From Pyralis farinalis (taxonomy: Eukaryota; Arthropoda; Insecta; Lepidoptera; Pyralidae): DNA of 64,000 nt. Position 1 is the stretch's first letter, and each line of letters opens with the position of its first letter. Shown here piece by piece: positions 11,916 through 23,960 of this stretch. A program made the translations under genes and the position numbers. The notes under the pieces were generated by a model. It ran no database searches, was not told where the DNA came from, and saw only the letters and a list, made by a program, of their open reading frames with translations. The stretch lies in assembly GCA_947507595.1 (NCBI GenBank), contig OX382275.1, positions 20,284,568-20,348,567 on the forward strand, in the 5' to 3' direction.

Positions 11916-12084
11916 ATTTATCGCAACCTGTTCATGTTCGTAATATAAAAGGTATAGCTCAGATTGTTGCTAATGCAACACCACATCAAAAGTAATCTGG
12001 TAACTAAAATACAGCATTCTTCTAGAGTTATTATTGTTGGTTATAGTTTTCTGAAATGTCTCTGGGTTGCGGTGATCTGAAAGA

Positions 12085-12192
12085 AGTTGTTCCGTATTGA
12101 AATCAGTATCTGCGCCTAATCCTTAGTAGAGTCTCCGCCGATCCTAATGAATTAGGAAACGGAATAACGATAAGAAGAAGAAGAAGAAGAAA
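12085..12192 (+). mobile_element. SINE-B 3' fragment
   Basis: CAGTATCTGCGCCTAATCCT to AATTAGGAAACGGAATAACG and a (GAA)n tail. Confidence 0.55.
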
Positions 12193-13498
12193 TCTTATGT
12201 AAGATATGAGGTACTACTACCAAATAAGCAGGATGACCAGGTTTCGATAGATAGATACTATGGTGAACTATGTATTTACACACTAAATGTAAACTTATGT
12301 ATGTTCATATTGTATTGTTCATTAAAAATGTCTTTTATTTTAAGTCTAAATATAAGTTAATTGTTAATACTGCTATATGAAAACCCTTTATTTACATGAA
12401 AGCAATGTTTAATAATATATTTAAAGCCTTACAAGTTGGTAGTCTGTATCAACGAAAACACCTTTTGTTAGAAACTTCAAAGGGTACGCGTGGGTTTATT
12501 TAAGCTGCAGACTGCATTGTATAAATCCAGGTGTTTTATCACTACAGCATTATGAGAAATCATAAATTATTATTTTTTACAATCTTACAACTTCTTAGAA
12601 ACTGTAGAAAAATTTTAATATATAAAATTATGTATTAGAGCAACAGTAAAATTAATAATGAACTAATAATAGGCCATTTGATTTAAACTACTTTGTGCCA
12701 ATCGACACCCACCTACTACTATTAGTAGACGCATGTCGTTACTGCCATGGTTGCTCTGTTTATCTTTGCCTCGGTTACTGCGGTCGTCTCTGCGAATGCC
12801 AACCATCTAGAACAGGACCACAATATGCACCCACCACTGTCGTTGCCCTGGCTGCCGCGGTCGTCTCTGCGACACGTGTTTCGTTCATATAGAACTGGCG
12901 TCGGGGCAGGTGAGGTTATTTAATAGAGGAGAGTTACTTTAGTCTGTATGTTCATAAAATAAATTTGAAATTGTTTTAATATTTCTAATTTGTTTCTTAA
13001 TATTTAGTTTAGTCGAAACTGTCAAGGCGATTGTTTTATAAACGCTGATAAATTCACTTCTAAGTGATTTTGAAAATTACTATCGGTTTGGCCGATTTAA
13101 AAATGTTATCGGAAAACAATTTATAAACAGTGAATTTTTTATTTGATGGAATTTCATCTTCATATTATAATAAACAGATGATGATAAAATCCGATAACAC
13201 CAAAAATATTCTGACATGCTCCAAATATTTACTGCTTTACTTCAAACATGAAAATTACAAATAGACAATAGTCAGTAACATTGTGAACTCGGAAAACAAT
13301 CTTGGACCAGCTTTCCTGTAATCCGTCCATATTGCGGCTGATCTCGTAAAATCTTGAATACTTGTCTATTTAACTCCTAGACAACGAGCAACGATTCTCG
13401 GAATGAATAGCTAATGACTTATAACATGTAACAATCTGATCTATCTTTTATAATTCTATATTTCTGATAATCTAACATTAATTATTAAACATTACCTT
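12193..13498. other. No gene; contains one Penelope-type repeat
   Basis: Beyond 12697-12893 the stretch is AT-rich and unremarkable. Confidence 0.5.
12697..12893 (-). repeat. Penelope-type 3' repeat, truncated inside the hammerhead
   Basis: The reverse complement starts at CGAAACACGTGTCGCAGAGA, the 3' half of the hammerhead, and continues through GACGACCGC and the ATGGCAGTAACG segment. The 5' half of the ribozyme, including CTGATGA, is missing. Confidence 0.7.
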
Positions 13499-13575
13499 TT
13501 AACCCTTCGAAACCCGGGTGATCGTATATGACCGCGAAATGTATGGGAAAACGTATATAACGGGTTTTGACTGCT
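13499..13575 (+). repeat. TTAA-CCC-type terminus and conserved 63-bp segment
   Basis: TTAACCCTTCGAAACCCGGG starts here, with TTAA followed by CCC as in piggyBac-type ends. The segment 13513-13575 recurs inverted at 55572-55634. Confidence 0.45.
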
Positions 13576-13599
13576 GTCAATCATTAATAATGTAATTTT

Positions 13600-14612
13600 A
13601 TGTATGAATAATAATAACAATGTATATACTGCTTTACTTTTTGTAAATATACTCTCAATCAAACGACGTCAAAAAAGTAATTTTAGCGTTTTTCAAAATT
13701 TCACATTTAGAAGGCTGAAAAGGGGGTTGGTTGACATTTTGTATGGAGCAGAAATATTTTTTGAAATTAGTGACTTGAAACTTTGCACAGATACTCTCTA
13801 TTAGAATACTAAAAAAGTAATTTCAGCGTTTTTAAAAATTCCATCCCATAAAGGGTGTAATGGGGGTCAAAAGCATTTCTTGAACTAAAAGTTGAAATTG
13901 TTAAGAAAGTGATTTTTTTTAAAATGAGCTGCTTTAGAATTTGTAAATATACTCTCAATCAAGACGTCAACATAGTAATTTCAGGGTTTTTTAAAATTCC
14001 ACATTTAGGGGGTCTGAAAATGGGGTTAACAGTTTGTATGAAGCAGAAATATTTTTTGAAGTTAGTGACTTGAAACTTTCAACAGATACTCACTAGAATA
14101 CAAAAAAGTAATTTCAGCGTTTTTAAAAATTCCACCTTTAAGGGGCTGAAACGTTTGGAGGGGGGTTTGAAGGGGATTGACAGTTTGTTTGTTTGTTTTA
14201 AGTTAGTGACTTGAAACTTTGTACAGATACTCTCTGTTAGAATCGAAAAGAGTAATTTCAGCGTTTTCAAAAATTCCACCCCTTGAAGAGTGTAATGGGG
14301 GTCAAAATTATTTCTTGAAATAAAAGTTGAATTGTTAAGAAATTGTTTTTTTTTTATTAAAGTGAGCTGCTTTAGACTTTGTAAATATACTCCCAATCAA
14401 GTCGTCATAAAAGTAATTTCAGCGTTTTTTTTTAAGTTACACCTTTAGGGGTCTGAAAACGGGATTGACAGTTTATATGGAGCAGAAAAATTTGTGACTT
14501 GAAACTTTGTACAGATACTCTTTATTAGAACCCAAAAAAGTGCTTTCAACGTTTACAAAAATTCCACCCTTAGCGAAGTGAAAAGGGGATTGAAATTGTG
14601 TTTTAACGAGAC
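13600..14612. repeat. Degenerate tandem array, about 300-bp unit
   Basis: Landmarks recur in order: TTTGTAAATATACTCTCAAT at about 13640, 13940 and 14380; GACTTGAAACTTTGCACAGA-like at 13770, 14063, 14205 and 14495; AGTAATTTCAGCGTTTTTAA between them. The third unit has a partial extra copy. Confidence 0.75.
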
Positions 14613-15002
14613 GCTAATCTATATTAACAGAAATGGAGTTCCTGTCTAATTCACTGACTCATTTTTCAAGAGGTTCATTTTGTAATGCATATGAGAGATA
14701 AGAAAGGATTTTGTGAACTTCAACCAGGCAGATATTTTTTCTAGTTAGTGGCTTGAAACGTTTATGTTTTTAAAATAGGCTATATTGAGTATAAAGAGGT
14801 GCTTTGAGTGTATACAGCCAGTATCAAATAGTTAATGAAAATCGAACAGATCGTGATATATCTTCATTACTACACAAATAACGATATTTGATACTTTTAC
14901 TATTTAATGCCGACTGTACTAAAAAATGAGAAGTGACATAAAAATAAGTAAAGCTGCCGAAATTCCAACACCTACGCGTGCGAAGCCGCGGGCATAAACT
15001 AG
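14612..15002 (+). mobile_element. Helitron-like 3' terminus after the tandem array
   Basis: The stretch ends GTGCGAAGCCGCGGGCATAA then ACTAG before T, a typical Helitron end with a GC-rich hairpin-prone tail. A matching TC start was not located, so the array plus this end may be one element. Confidence 0.4.
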
Positions 15003-15397
15003 TTTACAATATAATTACATTATGTCAGAAATTCTTTCAGATCATAAAAACATTTATCTAACACTACCTTGCTAGTTTTATTTTTAAGAATTTAGGGTTT
15101 AGCTCCCTTGTATCCTTAGGTATTTTAGTATAAGTAGCAGTCGTTGTTAAAAATTGCAATATTACATGGTGGTATTACAAGTCGCGTTGGGTCTCTGGGT
15201 CTAAGTTTCGGGTTTACAGGTCGCTGGTTGAAAAATTCTGGGTGTGCTTTTACAAAAAGGCAACATTCCAAAGCCCAGTTAATGTGTGTATTTTATGTTT
15301 CTTGAATATCGGTCTGCAGAATTGTAATAGGTCAACATCTGCTTAATACACTTTTTATTTGTATTATAAAAACTTTGTTAATGTGGGTGCACTTTCC

Positions 15398-16110
15398 TCA
15401 TAGTATTAGACCATATCGAAGTATCGATGCGAAATACTTGTAATATGTTAAAAACGCAGTCTTTTCGCCTGCTGCGTATCTAAAGCGTTTGATTGCGTAA
15501 GCAAAACGAACCAGTTTTGTGCTTACGTTTTCTACACAGCCTTTACAATTGCAATAATAATGCCCAAAAACTTTTATTTTATCATCTTCATGAATATCTT
15601 GTCCTTGGTACTGAATATTCAATTTGGAACGCTTCGTTGGATAGTTAGAGAATTGTATGTAGTTCGTTTTTGAAAGATTAACTTTTAAATGATTATTCTC
15701 TAGCCATTCACACACAGAATTAACAGTCTTATTAATAGATTCCTCATAATTAAAATAATTCATTTTATCGTCTGATATAATAATAGAAATGTCGCGGTAT
15801 ATAAATAAGATTGATTGATATTTTGTAACATGTGGTAGGTCATTTATATACAGTAAGAATAATAGAGGACCCAATATGCGGCACTGTGGTATTCCTGAGT
15901 GATTGTACTGGTAAGATGATTTATAACTTTTGAGTTCTTGTTTTTTATTAAGTGTTGTTTTGTTTCCCTACATTGCTGTCTATCAAATAAATAACTTTCA
16001 ATCCAATACATTGCTGGCTCTCTTATATCATAGCAATCAGATTTATTAAAAAAAACAGTGTGATTCACCATGTCAAACACCTTAGTCATTTCAAAAAACA
16101 ACGTCATAAC
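15398..16110 (-). mobile_element. Jockey/CR1-like LINE reverse transcriptase fragment
   Basis: 16107-15844 encodes EMTKVFDMVNHTVFFNK, the RT block around the first catalytic Asp. 15874-15398, in another frame, encodes GPLLFLLYINDLPHVTKYQS and then NSVCEWLENNHLKVNLSKT. The FADD box has decayed to YRD in LFIYRDISIII. A frameshift near 15870-15900 splits the GIPQC..LGPLL block. The copy is truncated at both ends and inactive. The Jockey-superfamily call is from motif style only. Confidence 0.8.
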
Positions 16111-16439
16111 AGATCATATTTTTGTCAATATTTTGTATGAAGTTTATTTATCCTTTTGAAACACATTTTGTTGATTGATGTATGTGTGTATGTGTATGAT
16201 TTCGATTCAATCGATCGATTTAAAAAGGATATCAATCTAGTTGGAATTAATGTAATAGGCCTATAGTTATTTAGTTATTTTTTATTGTTTTTCTTATACA
16301 GGGGTATATTAAACAATAACATCCTGTTTCGCTTAAACTGTTTTCTAACATAGATAATACAAACTACATTGAAATATGTTCGTCTATTTGGGAGTTAAGT
16401 ACATTTCATATGCAGAATACTTTATATATAACACCTCTC

Positions 16440-16840
16440 TTTTTTATATAAGCTCAGCATAGTTACTACGCTTTACCTGATGGTAATCGGCAGAGGAGCC
16501 AAAATCGCAACTGCCACTGACAAAAGACTACACAGTGTTCTGTCAGTTGACGCTACCATGCTTGTCCGTAAGATGCTTCTTCACTCTTCATTTTAAGGAT
16601 CCCATATTGTAAGAAGGAGGAAATACATGTGCAGGCAAGGCGTTCCACTTTTTATGGTACGACAAAGAAAGATAGGAGTTGCCGAACTTTTTGGTATGCG
16701 AAGAAATGTTCTCATCAGTGCAGCAATGATATTGCAAGCCTGCACGTGTGGTGCTATGATGGAAGGGAGAGGGAGGGTGGGTGTCTCTTTTTGGTTGAGG
16801 GTAAAAAAGTTCCGTAAATTATTTCTAATCATAATTTTCC
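16440..16840 (-). repeat. Dispersed family D, LINE 3'-end-like
   Basis: It contains ACTGACAAAAGACTACACAG and GTTCTGTCAGTTGACGCTAC, matching 60885-61015. On the minus strand it ends TACCATCAGGTAAAGC then TATAAAAAAGAG, like a LINE tail. Open frames in it look accidental. Confidence 0.45.
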
Positions 16841-17008
16841 TTCGTCTAAATTAGATGGGAAACAATCATACCGCCTGCTTGATATGAAACGGTTATCCTA
16901 TAAGAATATCATTCGCGCGCTGCGATTCCGCAGGTAACACATAACTCCTCGTCATCTGACATGCTTTCTCACTAATAGGATCAGAACATCTGAGAGATGG
17001 TATGATTT

Positions 17009-17330
17009 GTAGCATGTTATTTTAACGACTAACATCTACAGCGCCTGAGCACGTCTCGTGAAGAGGTGAAATAAATGTCACAGAGACAAGTTGGGCAACC
17101 AGGATAGCAACGGTAGCGGGTACCTGGAGTCCCTGTTTCAGATGACGGCCAATCACGGTGACGACCGCAGCAGCTTAGGGAAAGATGTTCGAAGCAGCCA
17201 TGGCAGTGACGGCTCACATCTGCCAACGATAGTAGGTGGTTGTCGTTCGGCGCTGGTTCACATAAACTATTTGATGTTGGAAGCTCACAAAGCAGGTTAC
17301 ATCAAATTTCAAGAAAATGTATTGTAATTT
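17009..17330 (+). repeat. Penelope-type 3' repeat with decayed hammerhead
   Basis: It aligns over its whole length with 37083-37375, from TTGTAGCATGTTATTTTAAC through GACGACCGCAGCAGC to CACAAAGCAGGTTACATCAA. The ribozyme core reads CTGAGCA and the stem III region is changed, so it should not cleave. Confidence 0.7.
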
Positions 17331-18998
17331 GGCTGTAACCTTCACAGTAAGGTTATTCCTCCTACAGTTATAGTCTCTTTTTCCAAAGCTTAACTAAGTT
17401 GGCTTAAGTTGCTAATGTACATGGTTGCGCAGATAAGAATGTCTTTGATTTTAAGGAAAGATTAGAAGGAAATAAAGATACCATTTCTTCTACAATTTAG
17501 TAAAGATTGATTAGAGTTAAATTTTCACATTGAATGCCCTTTTAAAATGAACTTTGAACCTGTAAATAATGAAAAGATTTTAATTAGACCTGAGATATAA
17601 TTATCTTTGTAGGCGAAAAGAAGTACAATAATTATGCTTAACAATACAAAATGAGGTGCTGAACAAACTGTTTTCTCACAAAATTTCAGTCGAAAACATT
17701 TCGCTAAGAATAACAAAGAATTAATTCTAACAGAGGCAGTAAAACATAAGCAAATTACAAAACTTCGTCGAAATACCGTTAGGGGAATGAAAACGGCGGC
17801 AAAAAATTATGCAAATACAATAATTAATATTGCGGTACTTTAAATTCACCTAACATAGTCCATTTGTCGGCCACTTAAGTACTTAAGCGTTGGAAGCAAA
17901 AACTTAAGTTGTAATAATTATAATTTACTGAAGAGTTGTCCGTAAAGATGGGGTGCGGTGTCAGTGACGGCGGCTATTCTTCGTTAATACAAAGATTTAT
18001 TAACCGTGAAAACCAACTTCACGATGTGGTAACAATACCAAACTTATATAGAGGTAAAGAAACTTAAATAGAACTATGGGCGCTCATAACATAGATAGAA
18101 AATCATACGACTCGTACGGTAAAAAGCAGTTACCTATAGCTCGCAAACGCTTGCCGTATAAAAAAGAGCTTTAACCGCGTGTTGCCGCTGCGCTGCTAAA
18201 CTAGCAATATTTTAAGCGCTTCCTTGTGATGATGAACTCACTCGCAGGAATACAATAATCTTTTTTAGGCAAAGAATACAACTATGTGTTTATATTAAAA
18301 TTATGATAAGCATGCGTTATATGTTTGGTCGCGTTTTATCAGAAAGTGATGTCAGGAGCCCTAGAAACCGGCGAGCGTGAATGAAATGAGCTATGAATGT
18401 TAAAGAAGTGACTGAGGTGTGTTAGAACTGTGTCTTATAGTCTCGGTCCTATTTGCCTACCCCGCAGGGAACCGGGCGTGACAGCATACATACACGATAA
18501 GTAAGCAGTAATGGCTTAAATAAATTGGATTTCTTGAAAATCCAATTTATTCAGAGAGAGAGAGTCAGCAAAAGACAAGTTGGTGTTTTATGTTCCTATA
18601 AGCTGTGGTCACTACTAACTCATATACATATACACAAACCGTACGTATACGTGTCACCTTAGTGGTATAAGAAAGAAATATTGACTTCGCAGAAAAAGTC
18701 CCTAGCTCAAAATCTTACAACGACGATAATAGTCTATTTCCCTAATCGCTTAACGTTAACACAGCAGCCGTATCGTGATGATTGAATTCCACAAAGTTTA
18801 AATTATTACAAATCGTAAAATTATTTTAACGCTAAATTGACTGTACTTACAGCGTTAACTGTAAATGCTCATTCCTTATAGCACCCTTCTATTGAATGGT
18901 CCTCATGCACGTAGTTTTCACATTTTCTGTCTTTTAAATGCTAAGTGTTGTTTGACTACGACTTCAAGCTCACCTCATTGGCTTAAATATCAAATACA
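17331..18998. other. No gene; contains one RTE fragment
   Basis: A trace of SINE-A (ACTCACTCGCAGGAATACAA, 18239) precedes the RTE fragment. The rest is AT-rich. Confidence 0.45.
18310..18490 (+). mobile_element. RTE-type LINE 3' fragment
   Basis: This short copy of the RTE 3' end holds the conserved GTCGCGTTTTATCAGAAAG and the terminal CTACCCCGCAGGGAACC, then GGCGTGA and a TACATACA tail. It has no coding capacity. Confidence 0.65.
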
Positions 18999-19680
18999 TC
19001 CTATATACCCAGTCCGGTCACAAGTTCTGTTACAAATTAATGTGCATTTATTTTTTACGAAGTAATGGAATCTTAACTAAACTTACATGTACATATTTAT
19101 GGAAGTCTTAGCAAAATATAAAATACACGATTCTATTCGAAATGGCCACTTTGGCTTTGGTACAGGTCTTTCTATCTGGCCAGGAATCTATGGTTTTACG
19201 GACTGATTTCATGGTAAATTTAGCCTCTGCTTGCTCTGAGATTTCTTAAGAAACACAATGTCGGCGTGTCGTTTCGAGCAGGCCATGTCCTTTAAAACTG
19301 ACCATAATTTGTAGTCTAAGGGGTTCAGATCTGGGCTAGACTAGGGCCAGTCTTCAGCTCTTATAAGCCAAGCTTGGGTAGTTCGTGCCTTGTGAGCAGG
19401 TGCAGAGTCCTGCTGGAAAGTCCACGATACATTTTTAAAAAGTGCTGAAAAGTTTCACAACACATTCCAAGACAGTCTCTTGATACATTTTGGCTGAAAA
19501 AAATTAAGCTTTGTCACTCCTTGATAAGACACCCTCTACCAAACCATTAAAGACGCAGAATAATGAACACTTTGTACATACTTTTCCCACTATTTGGGCG
19601 GCTTCTTTAGAACTGTGTGCATACACATACAGGTACTGAAATTTCTTCTTTACTAATCAAAAAATTTTCACAATTGAATA
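18999..19680 (-). mobile_element. maT-type (DD37D) transposon remnant, copy 2
   Basis: The left end carries the same terminal repeat as copy 1 (AGTTCTGTTACAAATTAAT). The reverse complement encodes LNPLDYKLWSVLK near 19320, with the third catalytic Asp intact. Upstream are the DSAPAHKA-like region near 19405 and the conserved VYQETVL segment. The N-terminal half is absent. Confidence 0.65.
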
Positions 19681-19711
19681 GCACTACAATAAACTTCAAT
19701 CGTATTTATTA

Positions 19712-20034
19712 TCTATATATATAAAAATGAATCCCTATTTCCCTTGGTCACGCCATAACTTGAGAACAACTTAACCGATTTCATTAATCTTATTTTTGTT
19801 TGTTTTCTAATACTTTATACAAGGTTCTTACGGAATGAGAAATTAAGAAAATTGCGCAGAAAATTTAAGAATATCAGAAAACTTAACGACTATTTTAATC
19901 TCGCGCGTTTAACAGCCAATTGTATGTCGCATGTTCCCATGTGGGAAAACCAATAACATTATTTATTTAAATAAATTATTTTTAATGTTTATTTCAGTTT
20001 GATGTTCCAGAACAACGTCTGACGGGTCAGCTAG
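19712..20034 (+). mobile_element. Non-autonomous Helitron
   Basis: It starts TCTATATATATAAAAATGAA after a host A, and ends CTGACGGGTCAGCTAG before a host T. Helitrons have TC at the 5' end, CTRR at the 3' end, a short hairpin just before it (CTGAC/GTCAG here) and insert between A and T. No protein is encoded. Confidence 0.7.
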
Positions 20035-20092
20035 TTATAATATTAGGTATATTATAACTGACCCGTCAGCCGTTGTTCTGGAACGTCAAACT
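19996..20092. repeat. Mirrored Helitron 3' ends (imperfect palindrome)
   Basis: Arm 19996-20030 and arm 20058-20092 are inverted copies, 35 nt, two mismatches. Only the left arm belongs to the complete Helitron. The right arm directly abuts the maT terminal repeat. Confidence 0.75.
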
Positions 20093-21360
20093 CGTCTTGC
20101 CATAAATACTGAAACAAAGAAAAAAATATCTATTCCAAATAAAATTTATTACTTTTACAGTGTGTTAGTTTAATATATAAATATAAAACAATTTAAAATA
20201 TAAAAAGCTTATTCGAAGTGGTCTCCATTCGCTGCCATACAGTTCTTTAAACGATGAGGCCAGTTGTCAATAGACGCACACACTCTTTCCATGGGAAAAT
20301 TCTTCACTGCCAATCGTACGGATTGTTTAGGGACTCCAAATTATCATGGCGTTTAAAACAAGCGGTACTCTTTAAAACTGACCATAAGTCATAATACAGC
20401 GGATTAAGATCGGGACTAGACGACGGCCAGTCTTCAGCTCTGATAAAGTCCGAAACGTTCGTTTCCAACCAAGACTGCGTAGACGGAGCTTTATGACCCG
20501 GCGCCGAGTCTTGCTGGAAGGACCATTCTTGGTTATTGAACATGATGTTGTTAAGGGGCTTCACTACCTTAACAAGAATGGTATCTTGATACACTTGTGC
20601 CGATGTTTTGATACCTTTTTCACAAAAGTATGGCTCAGTCACTCCTTCATCGCTAATATCCAACCAAACCATCACTGAAGTCGGATAGTGCCCACGTTGT
20701 ACTCTGTCGACTAATTGGGAAGTTTCCATAGACTTTTGAGCATAAATACAGTCATTTTGTTTGTTAAAATATTGCTGAATTGTAAATATTTTCTCATCCG
20801 TAAACAAAATTTTTCTGTGACCTCCTTTGCGTACCGCTTCAGTAGTTGTTTCGATTTTATCATCCTATTCTTTTTTAAATTATCAGTTAAGAAATTACCA
20901 GTACGTCTCTTATAGGCTGCAAGTCCTAAGTCATCTTTTAAAATACGCGACATGGTTCTAGGTGCCATCTTCATCTCCCGAAATAAAATCTTTTGCTTTC
21001 TACTGCTTTGACCACCTTTTTCGTACGAACACTTCGTGGACGGCCAGATCTTTTTCTGTCACAAACAGAGGAGGTCTCATTGTACCGATTAATAGCCCGG
21101 TACACAAACATTTTACTAATACCAAGCGTATGGAGAGTTTTAAAAATTGCATTTGGCTCCATACCTACTTTGTGTAATACAATCACAGCGATTCGGTTCT
21201 CTTTATCACCCCACTCCATTTTAATATCGCAAAATATTGTACAATGTATTGGTACCAAAGTGAGAAAACTCAATGAACAATCATATAAAAATGACAGATT
21301 CCAAATTCAAATGTAATATTTTGTTTATTTTTAATTGTACAGTATTTATGGCCAGACTAA
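20091..21360 (-). mobile_element. maT-type (DD37D) transposon, most complete copy, copy 3
   Basis: Three overlapping minus-strand frames together make one IS630-Tc1-mariner transposase. 21273-20971 holds the HTH half (KENRIAVIVLHKVGMEPNAI, RSGRPRSVRT). 20974-20711 holds the linker and the first catalytic Asp region (MFTDEK follows in the next frame). 20807-20304 holds FQQDSAPGHKA and SSSPDLNPLYYDLW. Counting from QQD to the PL-D position gives 37 residues, hence DD37D. The third Asp (codon 20394-20396) has become Tyr, while copies 1 and 2 keep Asp there. The ends share GCCATAAATACTG (20099 and, inverted, about 21340-21352). Frameshifts plus the lost catalytic residue make it inactive. Confidence 0.85.
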
Positions 21361-21888
21361 GTATATAGTATATATTTATGACAATTCTTCGCATTCCACT
21401 TTGAAATATGTTTACAATATTTTATAAACTGTAGGAACGTGCTATAAAAGAAGCGTTCGACAGGTATAATAAAAAAAGAATAGAGGGTTATAAAACATTC
21501 TGGCCAACGCGGCCTCTAATTCTAACATCTAAGCTAGATTTGCAATAAAATCTCTTCAAAAATATGCCTGGAGAAAAAAATGTGAAAAATTCGCAGCCAT
21601 TGGCCGGTATATTTTTCGGCAAATATAATTTTATTAGAAATATTTTACGGCAAGCCGAAATTCATGCCCCTAAAAGTTTTACGACATTCCCTTGTATCGG
21701 GAAGCCGGGAGCGTAAAATAGATCATGCGAAAGAGTTATTACGGAGGCCAAACAGTATTGTATGTGGATTTTATTGCTAATGTCATAATTGAAACTATTT
21801 TGTGACGTCATTTGTACTGCGATATTGTTCAGATATACAAAAGATAGTATTTTCGTATATTAATTAATATTATAAATAATAATAATAA

Positions 21889-22160
21889 CTCGGACATGTA
21901 GAAAGAATGCAGGATGAAAGAATGACGAAGCAGATATACAATGCAAAAGTGGAAGTATGTAGGAGCCGAGGAAGGCCAAGACTTACCTACCATGACCAAA
22001 TTGGTCGGGTTCTATCAGGAACCCTAGAAACCGGCGAGCGTGCATGAGAAGAGCAATGAATGTTAAAGAAGCGAGTGAGTTATGTAAGGAGCGAGTCACG
22101 TGGCGCTCGGTTCTCTCTGCCCACCCCGCAAGGGATTTGGCGTGAAGCTCCAGATAGATA
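21889..22160 (+). mobile_element. RTE-type LINE 3' fragment
   Basis: It matches the 3' end of the RTE family: GGACATGTAGAAAGAATGC at the left and CCCCGCAAGGGATTTGGCG at the right, followed by CAGATAGATAAATAA. A small deletion sits near 22017 relative to the copy at 5180. Inactive. Confidence 0.75.
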
Positions 22161-23692
22161 AATAACAAATTCGTAAATGCTACAGAGGTTCAGTATAAGT
22201 TATAAAGAAGCACACAACAAACATGCATCTACATTTCATAGTTACTGTTTACACCTACTGACTTGTGCCTTTGTCATTTGAATGAAATTGAACGACAAAG
22301 AAAACTCTTATTACTTTTCGTGAACAAAATATAGGTATGTTTGATAGGCAGCTACTCACCAAGAGTAGTGTCTGAGCAAAATATATAAATTATGAGTAAA
22401 ATTATACTCAGTTCACAATAAACAGAACTAAAATAAAGACCATACCACAAGATAAGTATAGTATAGTAGTACAGAGCACAAAAACTAATGTAAAATAAAT
22501 TTAAAAGTTTACTCAAGTCAACTTTGACAATCGTAATTGAAAAACATGTACAACGAGTCCTCATCAAATAACTGACAAATTGAAAATTCCGAATAGATTT
22601 TATTTGGAATTTAACACCTAAACCGAAATGGGTTTTGGATTATTTGTCCAATAAATATTTTTACGAATTCAATCAGATTATATGTTTCAATTTGAATGAA
22701 ATTTGGTTTAAAGTACTGAATATAAAAGAAAATTGTTTTGCTTTCAAAGCAGAATAGGTAGTTTTCATTTTAAATATTTTCAATCTGAATAAAAATTTTG
22801 GAATGGAACTTAATTGTTATGAGAAGGAATATCTATTATATATATAGATATTAGTTCAAAAAATTATAAATTATAATTACTAATGACGAGCTTCAGGTAA
22901 ACATTTCAAAGAATACCTATATATGTAATATTTAGCGGAGAAAGTTATTTTCGTCTAACGCCTCATAAATACGTGAACATTTTCGAATATTAAATTGCTT
23001 ACATTATCAGGAGTTTCTTACTCAAACAACTTTTGTCGAAGTTCGACTTGGCAGACAGTTTCTTGCGATATACGTATCGAATTTAGTTCGGTTTTTACTC
23101 TTTCTTATGGATGATAACCCTTGCAGCGAATTTACGCTGAAACCTTTATGCTGTTTTTTTTTTATTTGTTAGCACCTCAAACTATGTATAGAAACCCTTA
23201 CTGAATCATTTTGTTGTTCATTTCTCTATCTGTCTGTTAATTTAAGAAATTATAAATCAACTACAGATTTGCAGTTTTAAACTAAGACCATGAAATTTGG
23301 TAAAGCTTCGAAAAATACTAAAATTGCCTAAACATAATAAAAATAGGTAAGAAAATATATTACAAGACTTAGGTGATAACGAACTGTAAAGAACGCTTAT
23401 CATTAACGTCCGTCTCGCTGAAATTCACGTTGTCGGAGAAGCAATATGCCTCATCTAACTTCAACCTGCCGAGCGATGTAGATGGACCATCGTCGCCGCT
23501 ACTTTGGGTAACAGAAGGGAACCAATCTTATGCGTTCCGTTTTTGTAGCGTCGCTCGTTACAGACACTTCAGGGCGCTACGTTTCATTAAGTTCATTATT
23601 TCAAAAGAAAACTATAGGACTTATTATTCAATCTTTATCTCTTCTATCTTTAAATCTTCTTAGTCAAAAGTTATGTATAGTTATGGATTTTA
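22161..23692. other. Nothing clear
   Basis: A weak family G trace (TTCATTTCTCTATCTGTCTG, 23218) is the only repeat signal. The open frame 23373-23663 has no recognised domain. Confidence 0.4.
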
Positions 23693-23960
23693 AAAGAGGC
23701 AGGGCACATCAAAGCAGCCCGTCTGGGGAAGTAGCTCCACCTCACAGAAAACCGCAGCCAAATAATAACTGCCTAGAGGGTTGTTATGTTCCTGCGTGTC
23801 AGTGAGGTCACCAGTAAGCTCCCAAGGAGTTGCTGCGTAAGCAGCAGAGGAGGCATCGCGCGAGTGATACTTCATATATCGCAAGTGTTAATAGGCTACG
23901 GTACCCGTTTTACATCAGGTGGACCGTATGCTTGTATACCTTCCGTCGTTGTATGAGTTG
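23693..23960 (+). mobile_element. SINE-A, body and tail
   Basis: It begins GAGGCAGGGCACATCAAAGC and ends ATCAGGTGGACCGTATGCTT plus a GTTGTATGA end. Body landmarks include GAGTTGCTGCGTAAGCAGC. The head is missing. Confidence 0.7.
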
